From the NCBI GenBank assembly GCA_964527385.1, contig CAZGPZ010000011.1:1-23184 (forward strand): 23,184 nt of DNA, read 5' to 3'. Below the pieces are notes generated by a model, which was given only the letters and a program-made list of their open reading frames with translations, had not been told where the DNA came from and made no database searches. Numbering within the stretch: the stretch's first letter is position 1; the number at the start of each line of letters is the position of its first letter. Of the stretch, positions 1 through 7,385 are shown piece after piece. The position numbers and the translations under genes were made by a program. The DNA comes from JANWHZ01 sp964527385. Lineage in GTDB: Bacteria > Patescibacteriota > Saccharimonadia > Saccharimonadales > UBA4665.

Positions 1-1
1 G

Positions 2-790
2 GCGCAGACCGACCCGGAACTGATCCGCAAATGGCGGCTGTGGCTGAACCGGCTCGGTACGAATAGTTCCGATGAATTACAAAAATCGACGTCGAACTAC
101 CATTTGATCGCCCTGCGCAGCTTCCTGAAATTCTGCGCCAAGCGCGATATTCCCGCACTGCCTGCCGACAAGATCGAGTTGGCGCGAACGGTCCGCAAAC
201 AAGTCACCTTTTTGTCAGAGGACGAGTTGTCACGTATGTTCGAACAGCCCGACATCGCTACGGTAACTGGGGCGCGCGACCGGGCTATCATGGAACTGCT
301 CTTCAGCTCGGGACTCCGTGTTTCGGAACTGGTCGGGTTGGACCGCGACCACATTAACCTCAAACGGCGCGAATTCATGGTCCGCGGCAAAGGCCAGAAA
401 GACCGGCCAATATTTATCAGCCCGGAGGCCGCCGGATGGATCGAGCAGTACCTTGCCCGTCGAATCGACAATGCCAAGCCCTTGTTCATCAGGTACAGTG
501 GCACAAAGAAACTGGATTATGGCGGCGGCGACTTCAAACGGCTGACGGCGCGATCGGTGCAACGCCTGGTCAGCCATTACGCCCTGCTTGCCGGCATTAC
601 CAAGCACGTCAGCCCGCATACCATGCGACACTCGTTCGCCACCGATTTACTCATGAACGGCGCTGACCTGCGTTCTGTTCAGGCAATGCTCGGGCATAGC
701 AACATTTCTACCACCCAGATTTATACGCACGTCACCGACCCTCATCTAAAGCAAGTACACGAGAAGTTTCACAGCCATAACGTGGAATAA
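2..790 (+). CDS. Tyrosine recombinase, XerC/XerD type (5' truncated by window edge)
   Basis: Cytosolic site-specific recombinase of the phage-integrase family; Xer members resolve chromosome dimers at dif sites. The reading frame is open from the first bases of the window, so the gene starts upstream. About 262 residues are visible, against roughly 300 for the family, so some 40 N-terminal residues are missing. A TTG at 104 is an in-frame Leu codon inside the SAM-like core-binding domain, not the start. All catalytic residues are present. Counting from that TTG they are Arg72 (GLRVSE), Lys in the RGKGQKDR hairpin (95-97), His172 and Arg175 (HTMRH), His198 (LGHSN) and nucleophile Tyr207 (IYTH). 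The C-terminus is of ordinary Xer length. The gene is convergent with the pilus genes, with 9 bp between the two stops. No insertion-element hallmarks or attachment repeats are seen, so a housekeeping Xer is more likely than a mobile-element integrase, but the N-terminus is needed to decide. Confidence 0.9.
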   Translation, partial: AQTDPELIRKWRLWLNRLGTNSSDELQKSTSNYHLIALRSFLKFCAKRDIPALPADKIELARTVRKQVTFLSEDELSRMFEQPDIATVTGARDRAIMELLFSSGLRVSELVGLDRDHINLKRREFMVRGKGQKDRPIFISPEAAGWIEQYLARRIDNAKPLFIRYSGTKKLDYGGGDFKRLTARSVQRLVSHYALLAGITKHVSPHTMRHSFATDLLMNGADLRSVQAMLGHSNISTTQIYTHVTDPHLKQVHEKFHSHNVE

Positions 791-799
791 ATAAATTGG

Positions 800-1867
800 C
801 TATGGTGTCGGCGAGCCAGATGACTGCTTGGTACACAGCGTATTGCCGCCCCCGCCACTACTGAGGTCGTCATAGACCTCGAAGAAGCCGTTCGCGACGC
901 CGAACCGTTTACATGCGCTGTCTTCGCTGACAATAGCAGCGTTGGGGATGTTATAGGCGTTAGCATCGGTCAGGTCAACGGCAACCAAAACCCGGCGGAT
1001 AACGTCCTGCGCCTTGCCGGTAGAGTCTATAGTTGCCTGCGCGCCGGTAAATGCCTTGCCTCCAGCGCTTATAATAAGTTTCCCTGTCGTGCTGTACACC
1101 GTGTTGACGCGCATGTAGTAAGTACTGCCTGATAAGCCGGTGATATTCAACGTACAGAAGGTACTATCGCACGATGCAGGAACTGCCTTGCCACGTGCGC
1201 TTAGGTCCACATTGTTGGATATCACGCCGGTAGCGCTATTGAACGGGACGCCAAAGAACGTCGCAGTTTGATTACCCCAATTCGCCCTGGACAACCCGGC
1301 ATTCGCGTCCAGCATATCAACCCGAACCACCGGATACGCGCACGACCATTGCCCGGCGCCCGAGGCAACCGGGAATGTGTTCGGGCTGGTACCACTCGCG
1401 TAGCAATTAGTAGCCGAGCTGGAGGCACTCGAAGCCGCCTCCCATTTGAGCGTGATTGTGCTGAATGTTCCGCTGCTCGCAATAATCGGTACGACAACAG
1501 ACTGCGAACCGACATTGTTGTAAACCAGGGATGTCGGGTTCGGGTCGACGAGCACGCAGGTGTATGCCACGCCATGTGTGCTATCGACGGTAGTGTTCAG
1601 GTTATAACTGCCTTGGTTATCGCACGTTGTCTTGCTGGGCACTGCCGTTCCCCCAGTAACAGCGGCATTTATTACCGATCGTGCATCGTTGATACCGCTT
1701 TCTGCTGCGTAGTATGCCTGTACGCTCAGCTGGTCATCCAGGGTGCTTCGCTGCTCATTGCGCGAAATCTCCGCGAAACCGAGCACGATCAGTGTAATCA
1801 CGACCATCATGATCAGTGTCACCATCAGTGACACAACACCGCGCTGTTTATTGCTCTGTCCGCGCAT
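800..1867 (-). CDS. PilX-like minor pilin / pilus assembly protein
   Basis: Probable T4P minor component of 355 aa. The N-terminus has a short basic stretch (KQRG), a long hydrophobic helix (about residues 11-31) with a Glu after it (GFAEISRNEQ), and then the YYAAESGINDA segment typical of PilX N-terminal-domain proteins. It lacks a canonical G|FxxxE prepilin cleavage site (it reads G-VVSLM), as many PilX-like proteins do. The rest is a Ser/Thr/Gly-rich extracellular domain with several Cys residues and a low-complexity Gly/Ser C-terminus. It is the last gene of the pilD-pseudopilin unit, 30 bp after the preceding pilin. There is no good Shine-Dalgarno (GAGGT lies 13 nt away), but a candidate internal promoter sits just upstream. 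The PilX-like call is by N-terminal pattern; the exact role is inferred. Confidence 0.8.
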   Translation of the reverse strand: MRGQSNKQRGVVSLMVTLIMMVVITLIVLGFAEISRNEQRSTLDDQLSVQAYYAAESGINDARSVINAAVTGGTAVPSKTTCDNQGSYNLNTTVDSTHGVAYTCVLVDPNPTSLVYNNVGSQSVVVPIIASSGTFSTITLKWEAASSASSSATNCYASGTSPNTFPVASGAGQWSCAYPVVRVDMLDANAGLSRANWGNQTATFFGVPFNSATGVISNNVDLSARGKAVPASCDSTFCTLNITGLSGSTYYMRVNTVYSTTGKLIISAGGKAFTGAQATIDSTGKAQDVIRRVLVAVDLTDANAYNIPNAAIVSEDSACKRFGVANGFFEVYDDLSSGGGGNTLCTKQSSGSPTP

Positions 1868-1903
1868 ATTTCTTATGGTAACCTCTGGTGTAGCATATTA
1901 CAA
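1868..1903 (-). promoter_or_regulatory. Candidate internal promoter for the PilX-like gene
   Basis: On the minus strand TTGTAA (1898-1903) is followed after 17 bp by TACCAT (1875-1880), which ends 7 nt before the ATG at 1867. The -35 shares its last three bases with the TAA stop of the upstream pilin gene. The geometry matches the leaderless promoters elsewhere in the window, but the -10 is weak and lacks a TGn extension. Confidence 0.35.
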
Positions 1904-2566
1904 CAACCGCCGTTGGACCGTCGTCGTTAGATCAGATATCGAACAGAACTGCGAGCCAGCTTGGCTGGCACAGTTCTCAGAAGCCCAGTCAGGTACCGCC
2001 GGCAAGGTTGGGCTAAGCAGGTCATCATCGCCATATATAACCCTGATATGGATTGTAAATAAATCCCCATAGCTCGTGACGCCCAAGACCGATAAACGCA
2101 TGTGTTGGCCGAGGAGTTCCCGCGCGCCTGCCGGGAGCCCTGGTGTTCCTGGCGCCTGAAGCGTGTTGGATATAGCGGCCGGCACGCCACCCGAACAATC
2201 ATTGCCCATAGTGACAACTAAGCCGTGGTAACCCTGATGGTTGGATACACTGGGCGAACTGTCGATCACTTGCCAGCCGACATTGTACGCATATAAGGTG
2301 TTGTCGACGCACAAGCCCGCAACACCGCCAGGACCAGCCAGTTGCGTGACATTCCCGCCAAATTGGATGGATTGGCTGATTGCCGCCATGATAGAGCGTG
2401 CCGCGGATTGTGTTTTCGAATCAGTCACACCGCCGTAGTAATCATTTGTGAACCGTATAACACCAACGGCGACAATCAGCATAATCACCGCAAAAACAGA
2501 CGAAGCAATGAGCAATTCCAAGATCGTAAATCCGCGTTGCTTTCGACTGTGAGACACAAACTTCAT
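1898..2566 (-). CDS. Type IV pseudopilin/minor pilin (class III leader)
   Basis: Minor pilin of about 222 aa. It has a short basic leader (HSRKQRG) and a cleavage site G|FTILE with the conserved Glu5, then a hydrophobic helix (LLIASSVFAVIMLIVAVGVI) and a Gly/Ser-rich globular domain with four Cys residues. PilD would cleave after the Gly. I place the start at the ATG at 2566 because it overlaps the upstream stop as TAATG and an AGGAC Shine-Dalgarno lies 9 nt before it. An in-frame ATG at 2575 would add three residues but leaves no room for a ribosome site. The gene is translationally coupled to the preceding pseudopilin. A PilW- or GspJ-like role in initiating the pilus is an inference from position and architecture. 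Confidence 0.88.
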   Translation of the reverse strand: MKFVSHSRKQRGFTILELLIASSVFAVIMLIVAVGVIRFTNDYYGGVTDSKTQSAARSIMAAISQSIQFGGNVTQLAGPGGVAGLCVDNTLYAYNVGWQVIDSSPSVSNHQGYHGLVVTMGNDCSGGVPAAISNTLQAPGTPGLPAGARELLGQHMRLSVLGVTSYGDLFTIHIRVIYGDDDLLSPTLPAVPDWASENCASQAGSQFCSISDLTTTVQRRLL

Positions 2567-3459
2567 TACGTGCATGTCCTATTCGTCTTGATATCGAGCT
2601 TGACTAGCAGTTGGCGCCCAGCACTGCCAATGGTGATTAATCCTGATTGGTTGGTACCGCCGCTCACAAAGCACACTTGCACGCCGTTAGAAGGATTTAT
2701 CGGCGCGCTCGTTGATAGGATCGGGTCACGCAAACCGCCACCAGTGCTACTCTCGATGCCCGCGACCGCCTGGCTCACGTTTTGCCCGATGTTCGTTGGC
2801 CTGATCGGCACAAGGTCGACTTGCTGCGCCCCTGAGCCATAGCCAGAAGTGCTAGAGCTATCAAGGCTGCCGGGCTCCATCAAAAAACCAACCGCGCCTA
2901 TGCTATTGCCCGATGATTTCACCCACAGCGTCGTCAGGCCGTACTCAAGCTGTTTGGCATCCGAATACGAGGTATAATCGCCGCTTACGCCAACAATAGT
3001 TGGCGCCGCGTTTTGGAACGGGGACGTGGCGCCGCTCGTCGCGTCCCTCAGGCCCGCAATCGTGTATGCGCGGTATTCTTCCGGGTCGCTACCTTGAACG
3101 CCAAACTGGATAACCTTGCCCAAGAAAACACAATCCTGGTTCGTGCCAAGCGTGTTGGAACCTGGACCGATTGATATGCTTGACCCACCGCTTTGCACGC
3201 AGCTGAAATCCCCACTATTGGGGTAATAACCTTCGGCTATTTGATTGATAATTTGTTGCAGCTGCGATTGCACGCTTTGTATGGCATGGGTAAATTCAGC
3301 AGCGTTCTGGCGCCCGGTCAGCGTCGCAGCGATGACCACGAACAATGCGCCGGTTACGACCAGCACGACCATAGTCTCCACGATCGTGAAGCCATGTTGC
3401 ACCTTCGCTTTCCTCGACCGCGCTAGCTGGCGGATCGCGCGGCAAACACCGGTATCCAT
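2566..3459 (-). CDS. Type IV pseudopilin/minor pilin (class III leader)
   Basis: Prepilin-like protein of 297 aa. It has a 23-residue leader rich in Arg/Lys and then HG|FTIVE with Glu5, followed by the hydrophobic helix TMVVLVVTGALFVVIAATL and an extracellular domain with four Cys residues. The frame stays open upstream to 3753 but that extension lies inside pilD and makes no sense as protein. The ATG at 3459 puts the leader at a normal length and sits 7 nt after an extended -10 (TGGTATACT), so a leaderless start is likely. It follows pilD by 38 bp and overlaps the next pilin by TAATG. It is probably a minor pilin (PilV/GspI-like position), but the subtype cannot be told from sequence alone. 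Confidence 0.87.
   Translation of the reverse strand: MDTGVCRAIRQLARSRKAKVQHGFTIVETMVVLVVTGALFVVIAATLTGRQNAAEFTHAIQSVQSQLQQIINQIAEGYYPNSGDFSCVQSGGSSISIGPGSNTLGTNQDCVFLGKVIQFGVQGSDPEEYRAYTIAGLRDATSGATSPFQNAAPTIVGVSGDYTSYSDAKQLEYGLTTLWVKSSGNSIGAVGFLMEPGSLDSSSTSGYGSGAQQVDLVPIRPTNIGQNVSQAVAGIESSTGGGLRDPILSTSAPINPSNGVQVCFVSGGTNQSGLITIGSAGRQLLVKLDIKTNRTCT
2576..2580 (-). promoter_or_regulatory. Ribosome binding site deciding the minor pilin start
   Basis: AGGAC on the minus strand lies 9 nt before the ATG at 2566 but directly abuts the alternative ATG at 2575. This favours the shorter protein that starts in the TAATG overlap. Confidence 0.5.
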
Positions 3460-3466
3460 GGACGTA

Positions 3467-3475
3467 AGTATACCA
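3467..3475 (-). promoter_or_regulatory. Extended -10 promoter, leaderless start of pseudopilin gene
   Basis: The minus strand reads TGGTATACT, a TGn extension plus a TATACT hexamer at 3467-3472. It ends 7 nt before the ATG at 3459. No -35 match is found at 16-18 bp and there is no Shine-Dalgarno. Confidence 0.5.
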
Positions 3476-3497
3476 TAAGCACCTTGGTTCGGGCACT

Positions 3498-4364
3498 TTA
3501 GCCCACGCGCAGAAGGCGCCCGTACCAATCGATAATAATGGGACCAAACAGCATGACTACAACCGTTGCCGCCATCAGGAACGGACCGAACGGGATTGGC
3601 GTCGTGCCCCGCGCGCGTCCCTTTATTACCAATGGCAGCGCTGCCAGCGACCCGAGCAGCGAAGCGACGAAAATAACAAGCAAGGAAGCTACTGGTCCGC
3701 CAACCAGCATGCCCAAAGCGATGGCCAGCTTGACGTCGCCAAAGCCGATCCACTTGCCTTTCGAAAACGTATAGAGCAACCAGAACGTGCCCGCAATGGC
3801 TACGACACCCCAGAAGGCATCAACTATTGTCGTCCATCCACCACCAAAGACAAGGGCTTGCGTAGCGACATAGGCAGCAGCGAGCGCAATAACTGGAAAA
3901 ACTACCCTGTCCGGTAGCAAAAACCAGCGAATATCGTAAATACTCAGGATAACGAACCCGACCACAAGGGCGACCCAAAAATAAAACAGCACGTTTCCAA
4001 TCGACCATACACCGGCAAACCCGAACGGCCACCAAAGGTATAGCATGACGAGCAAGATAGGCACGACAAGTTCGGCGACCGGCGTGTCCTCGATAGGCCT
4101 GCCGCAATACCGACATTTGCCGCGCAACCATAGGTAGCTGAATACAGGTACAAGGTCCAGGACCTCCAGTTGGTGCCCACAATGCGTGCACATGGAGCGA
4201 CCCGTTACGATCGACAGATCCCGATTCTGGCTGGCCAGTGTAGACTTGGCTCCCTTTCTGATTTTGTGGCGGGCCCGCTCATTTTGTTCGTGCAATCGCC
4301 AAACAACGGCGTTCACAAAGCTGCCAAGCACCAAACCAACTAATACCAAAAGCGTTATGACCAT
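3498..4364 (-). CDS. pilD: Prepilin peptidase / N-methyltransferase (PilD, A24 family)
   Basis: Membrane aspartic protease that cleaves class III leaders of prepilins on the cytoplasmic side and usually N-methylates the new N-terminus. The 288 aa protein has the expected order. First come a membrane segment (about 1-22) and a zinc-binding four-Cys domain (CTHC at 59-62 and CRYC at 84-87). Several transmembrane helices follow, with catalytic Asp144 (YDIRW, with Asp152 nearby in LLPD) and Asp210 in GFGDVK. The presence of the Cys domain suggests that the bifunctional form is kept. It leads the final pilus unit and its substrates are encoded directly downstream and in the neighbouring pilin gene. 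The ATG at 4364 has no Shine-Dalgarno but lies 6 nt after an extended -10. Confidence 0.96.
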   Translation of the reverse strand: MVITLLVLVGLVLGSFVNAVVWRLHEQNERARHKIRKGAKSTLASQNRDLSIVTGRSMCTHCGHQLEVLDLVPVFSYLWLRGKCRYCGRPIEDTPVAELVVPILLVMLYLWWPFGFAGVWSIGNVLFYFWVALVVGFVILSIYDIRWFLLPDRVVFPVIALAAAYVATQALVFGGGWTTIVDAFWGVVAIAGTFWLLYTFSKGKWIGFGDVKLAIALGMLVGGPVASLLVIFVASLLGSLAALPLVIKGRARGTTPIPFGPFLMAATVVVMLFGPIIIDWYGRLLRVG

Positions 4365-4370
4365 GCGCTT

Positions 4371-4399
4371 ATCGTATCATGCACCTTTCGGGCTGCAAA
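4371..4399 (-). promoter_or_regulatory. pilD promoter, leaderless, abutting the pilin terminator
   Basis: The minus strand carries TGATACGAT (4371-4379; -10 hexamer TACGAT at 4371-4376), ending 6 nt before the pilD ATG. A weak -35 (TTTGCA, 4394-4399) lies 17 bp upstream and overlaps the U-tract of the pilin terminator. There is no Shine-Dalgarno. Confidence 0.5.
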
Positions 4400-4428
4400 A
4401 AAATAAGAGCCGAACCGGCTCTTATTTT
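4397..4428 (-). terminator. Intrinsic terminator of the major pilin gene
   Basis: A perfect 13-bp inverted repeat (4400-4412 with 4416-4428) has a 3-nt loop and a GC-rich upper stem (AGAGCCG/CGGCTCT). On the minus strand it is followed by a run of seven T (4397-4403). It begins 16 bp after the pilin stop codon. It separates the pilin transcript from pilD. Confidence 0.9.
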
Positions 4429-4444
4429 CGGACCACACGTTCCC

Positions 4445-4954
4445 TTATGAACCTTGGCACTGGGGCGCAGCGTTGGGCTCAATCGCAAAGTATGCTACGA
4501 CGCTGCGCGGGCTGCCCGCCGTCGGCGTGTTGCCAACGCACGTAAAGCCCTTCATCACATAAACTGTGTCGCTGGTCGCTGATAGTGTCGGCGCGGAAGC
4601 AGCGAACTGAACTGAGTTCGTGGCGGTGTTGTAAAAACCTAGCCGGGCCGGGGTGCCATTCGCCGTTGTACAGGTGCCGCTGGCGCAGAAGAGCACTTGC
4701 GACGAGGCAGTATCGACATTGACCGCACCTGGGAGCGATCCCCCGTTGTTGTCCACGTATTCCTGGACGGCGCCGAGCACCGAGCTGACGTCAGTTTTCC
4801 GCTGTGTGTTGCGCGAGTTGCGCTGCAAAGCAGGGACTGCCAAGAAGACGATCAGCAGGATCAAGCCGGCAATGGCGAGAACGATCATCACCTCGATAAT
4901 CGTGAAGCCGCCGCTTGGTGCGGACAGTTTACGTTTGTGGAATCGCCGTATCAT
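4445..4954 (-). CDS. Major type IV pilin (candidate)
   Basis: Prepilin of 169 aa. It has a 16-residue leader with several basic residues ending GG|FTIIE, with Glu5, then the hydrophobic assembly helix (about 17-40) continuing into the polar alpha-helix QRNSRNTQRKTDVSSVLGAVQEYV. The globular domain contains two Cys pairs (one around FCASGTC, one near the C-terminus: TCVG ... QCQGS) that could form disulfides, the second like the D-region loop of classical pilins. It has its own consensus-like promoter, a real leader with AAAGGGGG 7 nt before the ATG, and a strong terminator. That combination suggests the most highly expressed pilin, so I call it major. It lies between pilC and pilD. Confidence 0.88.
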   Translation of the reverse strand: MIRRFHKRKLSAPSGGFTIIEVMIVLAIAGLILLIVFLAVPALQRNSRNTQRKTDVSSVLGAVQEYVDNNGGSLPGAVNVDTASSQVLFCASGTCTTANGTPARLGFYNTATNSVQFAASAPTLSATSDTVYVMKGFTCVGNTPTAGSPRSVVAYFAIEPNAAPQCQGS

Positions 4955-5004
4955 GCAAATGCCCCCTTTGCTGAATGCTTTTTTGCGTTAGTGCTAATGC
5001 TCTC

Positions 5005-5033
5005 ATACTAGCCGTAGCGTTGTAAATAATCAA
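5005..5033 (-). promoter_or_regulatory. Promoter of the major pilin gene
   Basis: On the minus strand TTGATT (5028-5033), a 17-bp spacer, then TAGTAT (5005-5010). The predicted start is near 4998, giving a leader of about 44 nt with an AAAGGGGG ribosome site before the ATG at 4954. It is among the best -35/-10 pairs in the window. Confidence 0.65.
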
Positions 5034-5057
5034 GGGGGATTTCGATATGCAAACTGC

Positions 5058-6281
5058 TTAGACTACGCCGTTCACATTGCTCGCAAGATTGTAGATTGGC
5101 AAGAGGACAGCAGCAACAATCGTGAATGCTACGATGCCCATGAGGATCATCATGACCGGTTCAATAATCGTTTGGATCGCCTTGATTTCATTGTCCAGCT
5201 CTTTCTCGTAGTACTCCGCCGCTTTCCCCATCATCTGCTCCATCGAACCAGACTGCTCGCCGATCTTGAGCATATTCGGGACCAGTTCCAGGAAGTTCGG
5301 GTCATTCTCCAGGGATTGCCCAAGTGACTTGCCCGCTTTGACCTTTTCGGTCGCTTTGTTGATGGAATCTTCGACGTACACATTGTCCACTGCCCGCGCG
5401 GTGATGCCCAACATCTGAATCAAGGGAACACCGCTGGCAACCAACGTCGTGCCGGTCCGCGCAAACCGCGCCATATACATTTTCATGAACAGCGACCCGA
5501 CCGGCCAGGCACGCAGTTTTACTTTGTCGATAAACCGCTTGCCACCAAGCGTCCGTGCCCAGCGCCCAGTGAATACTGCCAAGACAACCATGACAATCAG
5601 CAGCGCCCACCACCAATTAGTCACAAAATCGGAGACAGCCAACAAAACTTGCGTCACAAGTGGCAACGAAGCGCCACCGGTTTCAGAATAAAGCACTTTG
5701 ACCTGAGGGAGCACTTTAACCAGCATGAAGACAACCACCACGACCATGACGCCGAGGACAATAACCGGATAGATCATCGCGCCACGTACTTTGCTGATAA
5801 TATCAGCGTCCTTTTCCTGCTGGTCAGCCAGCCGCTCAAGCGCCTTGTCGAGCGTACCCGAAGCCTCGCCTGCAGCGATCATGCTGATGTACACCTGGTT
5901 GAAAACGTCAGGATACTTCTCCATCGCCTTGGCTAACGGCGAACCAGCCTCTACGTCCGCGATAATGCGCGAAATAATTATTCTGAGCGGTTTGCTTTCT
6001 GTTTGGTTATTCACGCTCCTAAGGCTCTGGACGAGCGGCAAACCGGCGTTAAGCAGCGTCGAAAGCTGGCGTGAAAACAAGACTTTGTCTTTTGATTTCA
6101 CGCGCTTGAGACGCTCCATGAAGCCAAAAGCCCCGCCAGATTTATTAACCGCTATCTCTATAGGCACGAGACCTTCGGCACGAATCAGTTTCGAGGCCGA
6201 TTGCTCGCTGTCCGCCTCAACGGTCGCCTCTATTTTGCGCCCGCTTGCCGGGTCGCGCGCGGTGTATGTATAAGATAGCAT
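5058..6281 (-). CDS. pilC: Type IV pilus inner-membrane platform protein PilC
   Basis: Polytopic platform protein through which PilB and PilT drive pilin addition and removal. Its 407 aa are normal for the family. It has two GspF/T2SSF repeats, about residues 68-190 and 272-395. Each carries the repeat signature (GEASGTLDKALERLADQQEK around 138-157 and GEQSGSMEQMMGKAAEYYEK around 341-360). Hydrophobic segments lie near 168-192, 222-237 and 373-396. It starts 8 bp after the pilT stop. A GAGGAG Shine-Dalgarno is present but rather far (about 12 nt) from the ATG. It is the last gene of the pilMNO-B-T-C run. No terminator is seen after it, so some readthrough into the pilin gene is possible. Confidence 0.96.
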   Translation of the reverse strand: MLSYTYTARDPASGRKIEATVEADSEQSASKLIRAEGLVPIEIAVNKSGGAFGFMERLKRVKSKDKVLFSRQLSTLLNAGLPLVQSLRSVNNQTESKPLRIIISRIIADVEAGSPLAKAMEKYPDVFNQVYISMIAAGEASGTLDKALERLADQQEKDADIISKVRGAMIYPVIVLGVMVVVVVFMLVKVLPQVKVLYSETGGASLPLVTQVLLAVSDFVTNWWWALLIVMVVLAVFTGRWARTLGGKRFIDKVKLRAWPVGSLFMKMYMARFARTGTTLVASGVPLIQMLGITARAVDNVYVEDSINKATEKVKAGKSLGQSLENDPNFLELVPNMLKIGEQSGSMEQMMGKAAEYYEKELDNEIKAIQTIIEPVMMILMGIVAFTIVAAVLLPIYNLASNVNGVV

Positions 6282-6289
6282 AGGTAGTC

Positions 6290-7357
6290 TTAGCTCCTCA
6301 TCAGCCGGTCAAGCTCGTCAAGGTCGACGGCAAAGTTACGTGCCTCATCATAGGTGACCGTACCTTCGTGGATCAGCTTGGCAAGGGTCTTGTCCATGCT
6401 CTGCATGCCAAACTCGGCGCCAGTTTGGATGACCGCATCAAGCTGGTGCGTTTTGCCTTCACGGATGATGTTGCGAACCGCGGGGGTAACTACAAGGATC
6501 TCGGCCGCCGCGATGCGGCCGCCGCCGATTGCCGGGATCAGGCGTTGGGAGCATATCGCCATCAAGATATTGGAGAGCTGGGCACGGATTTGGGGCTGTT
6601 GATGCGGCGGAAAAACATCGATCATACGGTCAATGCTTTGCGCAGCGCTGTTCGTATGAAGCGTCGCGAATACGAGGTGCCCGGTTTCGGCGATGGTAAT
6701 GGCGCTGGCGATCGTTTCGAGGTCGCGCATTTCCCCGATCAGCACGACATCGGGGTCCTCGCGCAAGGCCGAGCGCAAGGCCGCGCTGAACGAATAGGTA
6801 TCGTAGTGGACTTCACGCTGCACGATGACTGATTTGCTTGAACGATGCGTATACTCGATCGGGTCTTCAATAGTAATAATGTGGGCTGGACGCTCCACGT
6901 TTATCTTATGCACGAGCGCGGCCAAGCTGGTCGATTTGCCTGAGCCTGTCGGGCCAGTTACCAACACCAAACCGCGGGGATAATCCGCGAACTTGGTAAC
7001 AACCGGAGGCAAGCCAAGCTGCTCGATCGATAAAATTTCATTCGGTATCAGGCGGAGCGCTGCGGCAAGGTTACCGCGTTCGTGGAATGCGTTGACACGG
7101 AATCGTCCCATGTCCCCAAAGGCAAAACTGAAGTCGAACTCTTTGTCTTTGAGCAGGATCTGCTTTTGGTCTTCGTCGAGAATAGCAAAAATCAGCGTCT
7201 CGACTGCTTCGTCGCTGAGAGCGTCAGCGCCGCTGACAGGAACCAACGACCCATCAATGCGTATCATCGGTGGCAGCCCAACTTGCAAGTGCAAGTCCGA
7301 TGCTTTCTTTTTGACAACTTCCTCCAGGAGCACTTCTATTCTCGGTTGTCCTTGCAT
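6290..7357 (-). CDS. pilT: Pilus retraction ATPase PilT
   Basis: Hexameric ATPase that depolymerises the pilus for twitching, adhesion and DNA uptake. The 355 aa protein has an N-terminal PAS-like domain and a C-terminal RecA-like core. Walker A is GPTGSGKS (135-142), the Asp box TIEDPIEY is at 162-169, Walker B is VVLIGEMRD (204-212) and the His box TGHLVFATLHTN is at 225-236. The PilT-specific retraction motif near the C-terminus is present as AVRNIIRE (293-300), which separates it from PilB and PilU-like paralogs. A GGTGGAG ribosome site lies 8 nt before the ATG. It lies 28 bp downstream of pilB. Having PilT next to PilB indicates a dynamic, retractable pilus. Confidence 0.97.
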   Translation of the reverse strand: MQGQPRIEVLLEEVVKKKASDLHLQVGLPPMIRIDGSLVPVSGADALSDEAVETLIFAILDEDQKQILLKDKEFDFSFAFGDMGRFRVNAFHERGNLAAALRLIPNEILSIEQLGLPPVVTKFADYPRGLVLVTGPTGSGKSTSLAALVHKINVERPAHIITIEDPIEYTHRSSKSVIVQREVHYDTYSFSAALRSALREDPDVVLIGEMRDLETIASAITIAETGHLVFATLHTNSAAQSIDRMIDVFPPHQQPQIRAQLSNILMAICSQRLIPAIGGGRIAAAEILVVTPAVRNIIREGKTHQLDAVIQTGAEFGMQSMDKTLAKLIHEGTVTYDEARNFAVDLDELDRLMRS

Positions 7358-7385
7358 GTCTTTTTCTCCACCCTTCTTTACATGG

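Noticed and set aside
2..790. Tyrosine recombinase as the integrase of a mobile element covering the pilus locus
   Set aside because: No attachment repeats, tRNA gene, transposase or phage genes are seen, and the pilus genes look like core genes of the lineage.
1268..1831. 187-codon open frame on the plus strand
   Set aside because: It is antisense to the PilX-like gene, with Arg/Cys-rich composition and no ribosome site or promoter: a shadow frame.
2342..2842. 166-codon open frame on the plus strand
   Set aside because: It is antisense across two overlapping pilin genes, with no domain and no start signal.
3460..3753. Upstream extension of the pseudopilin frame (98 additional residues)
   Set aside because: It lies inside pilD on the same strand in another frame, and the extended protein would bury the prepilin leader. 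The ATG at 3459 has a promoter and gives a normal leader.
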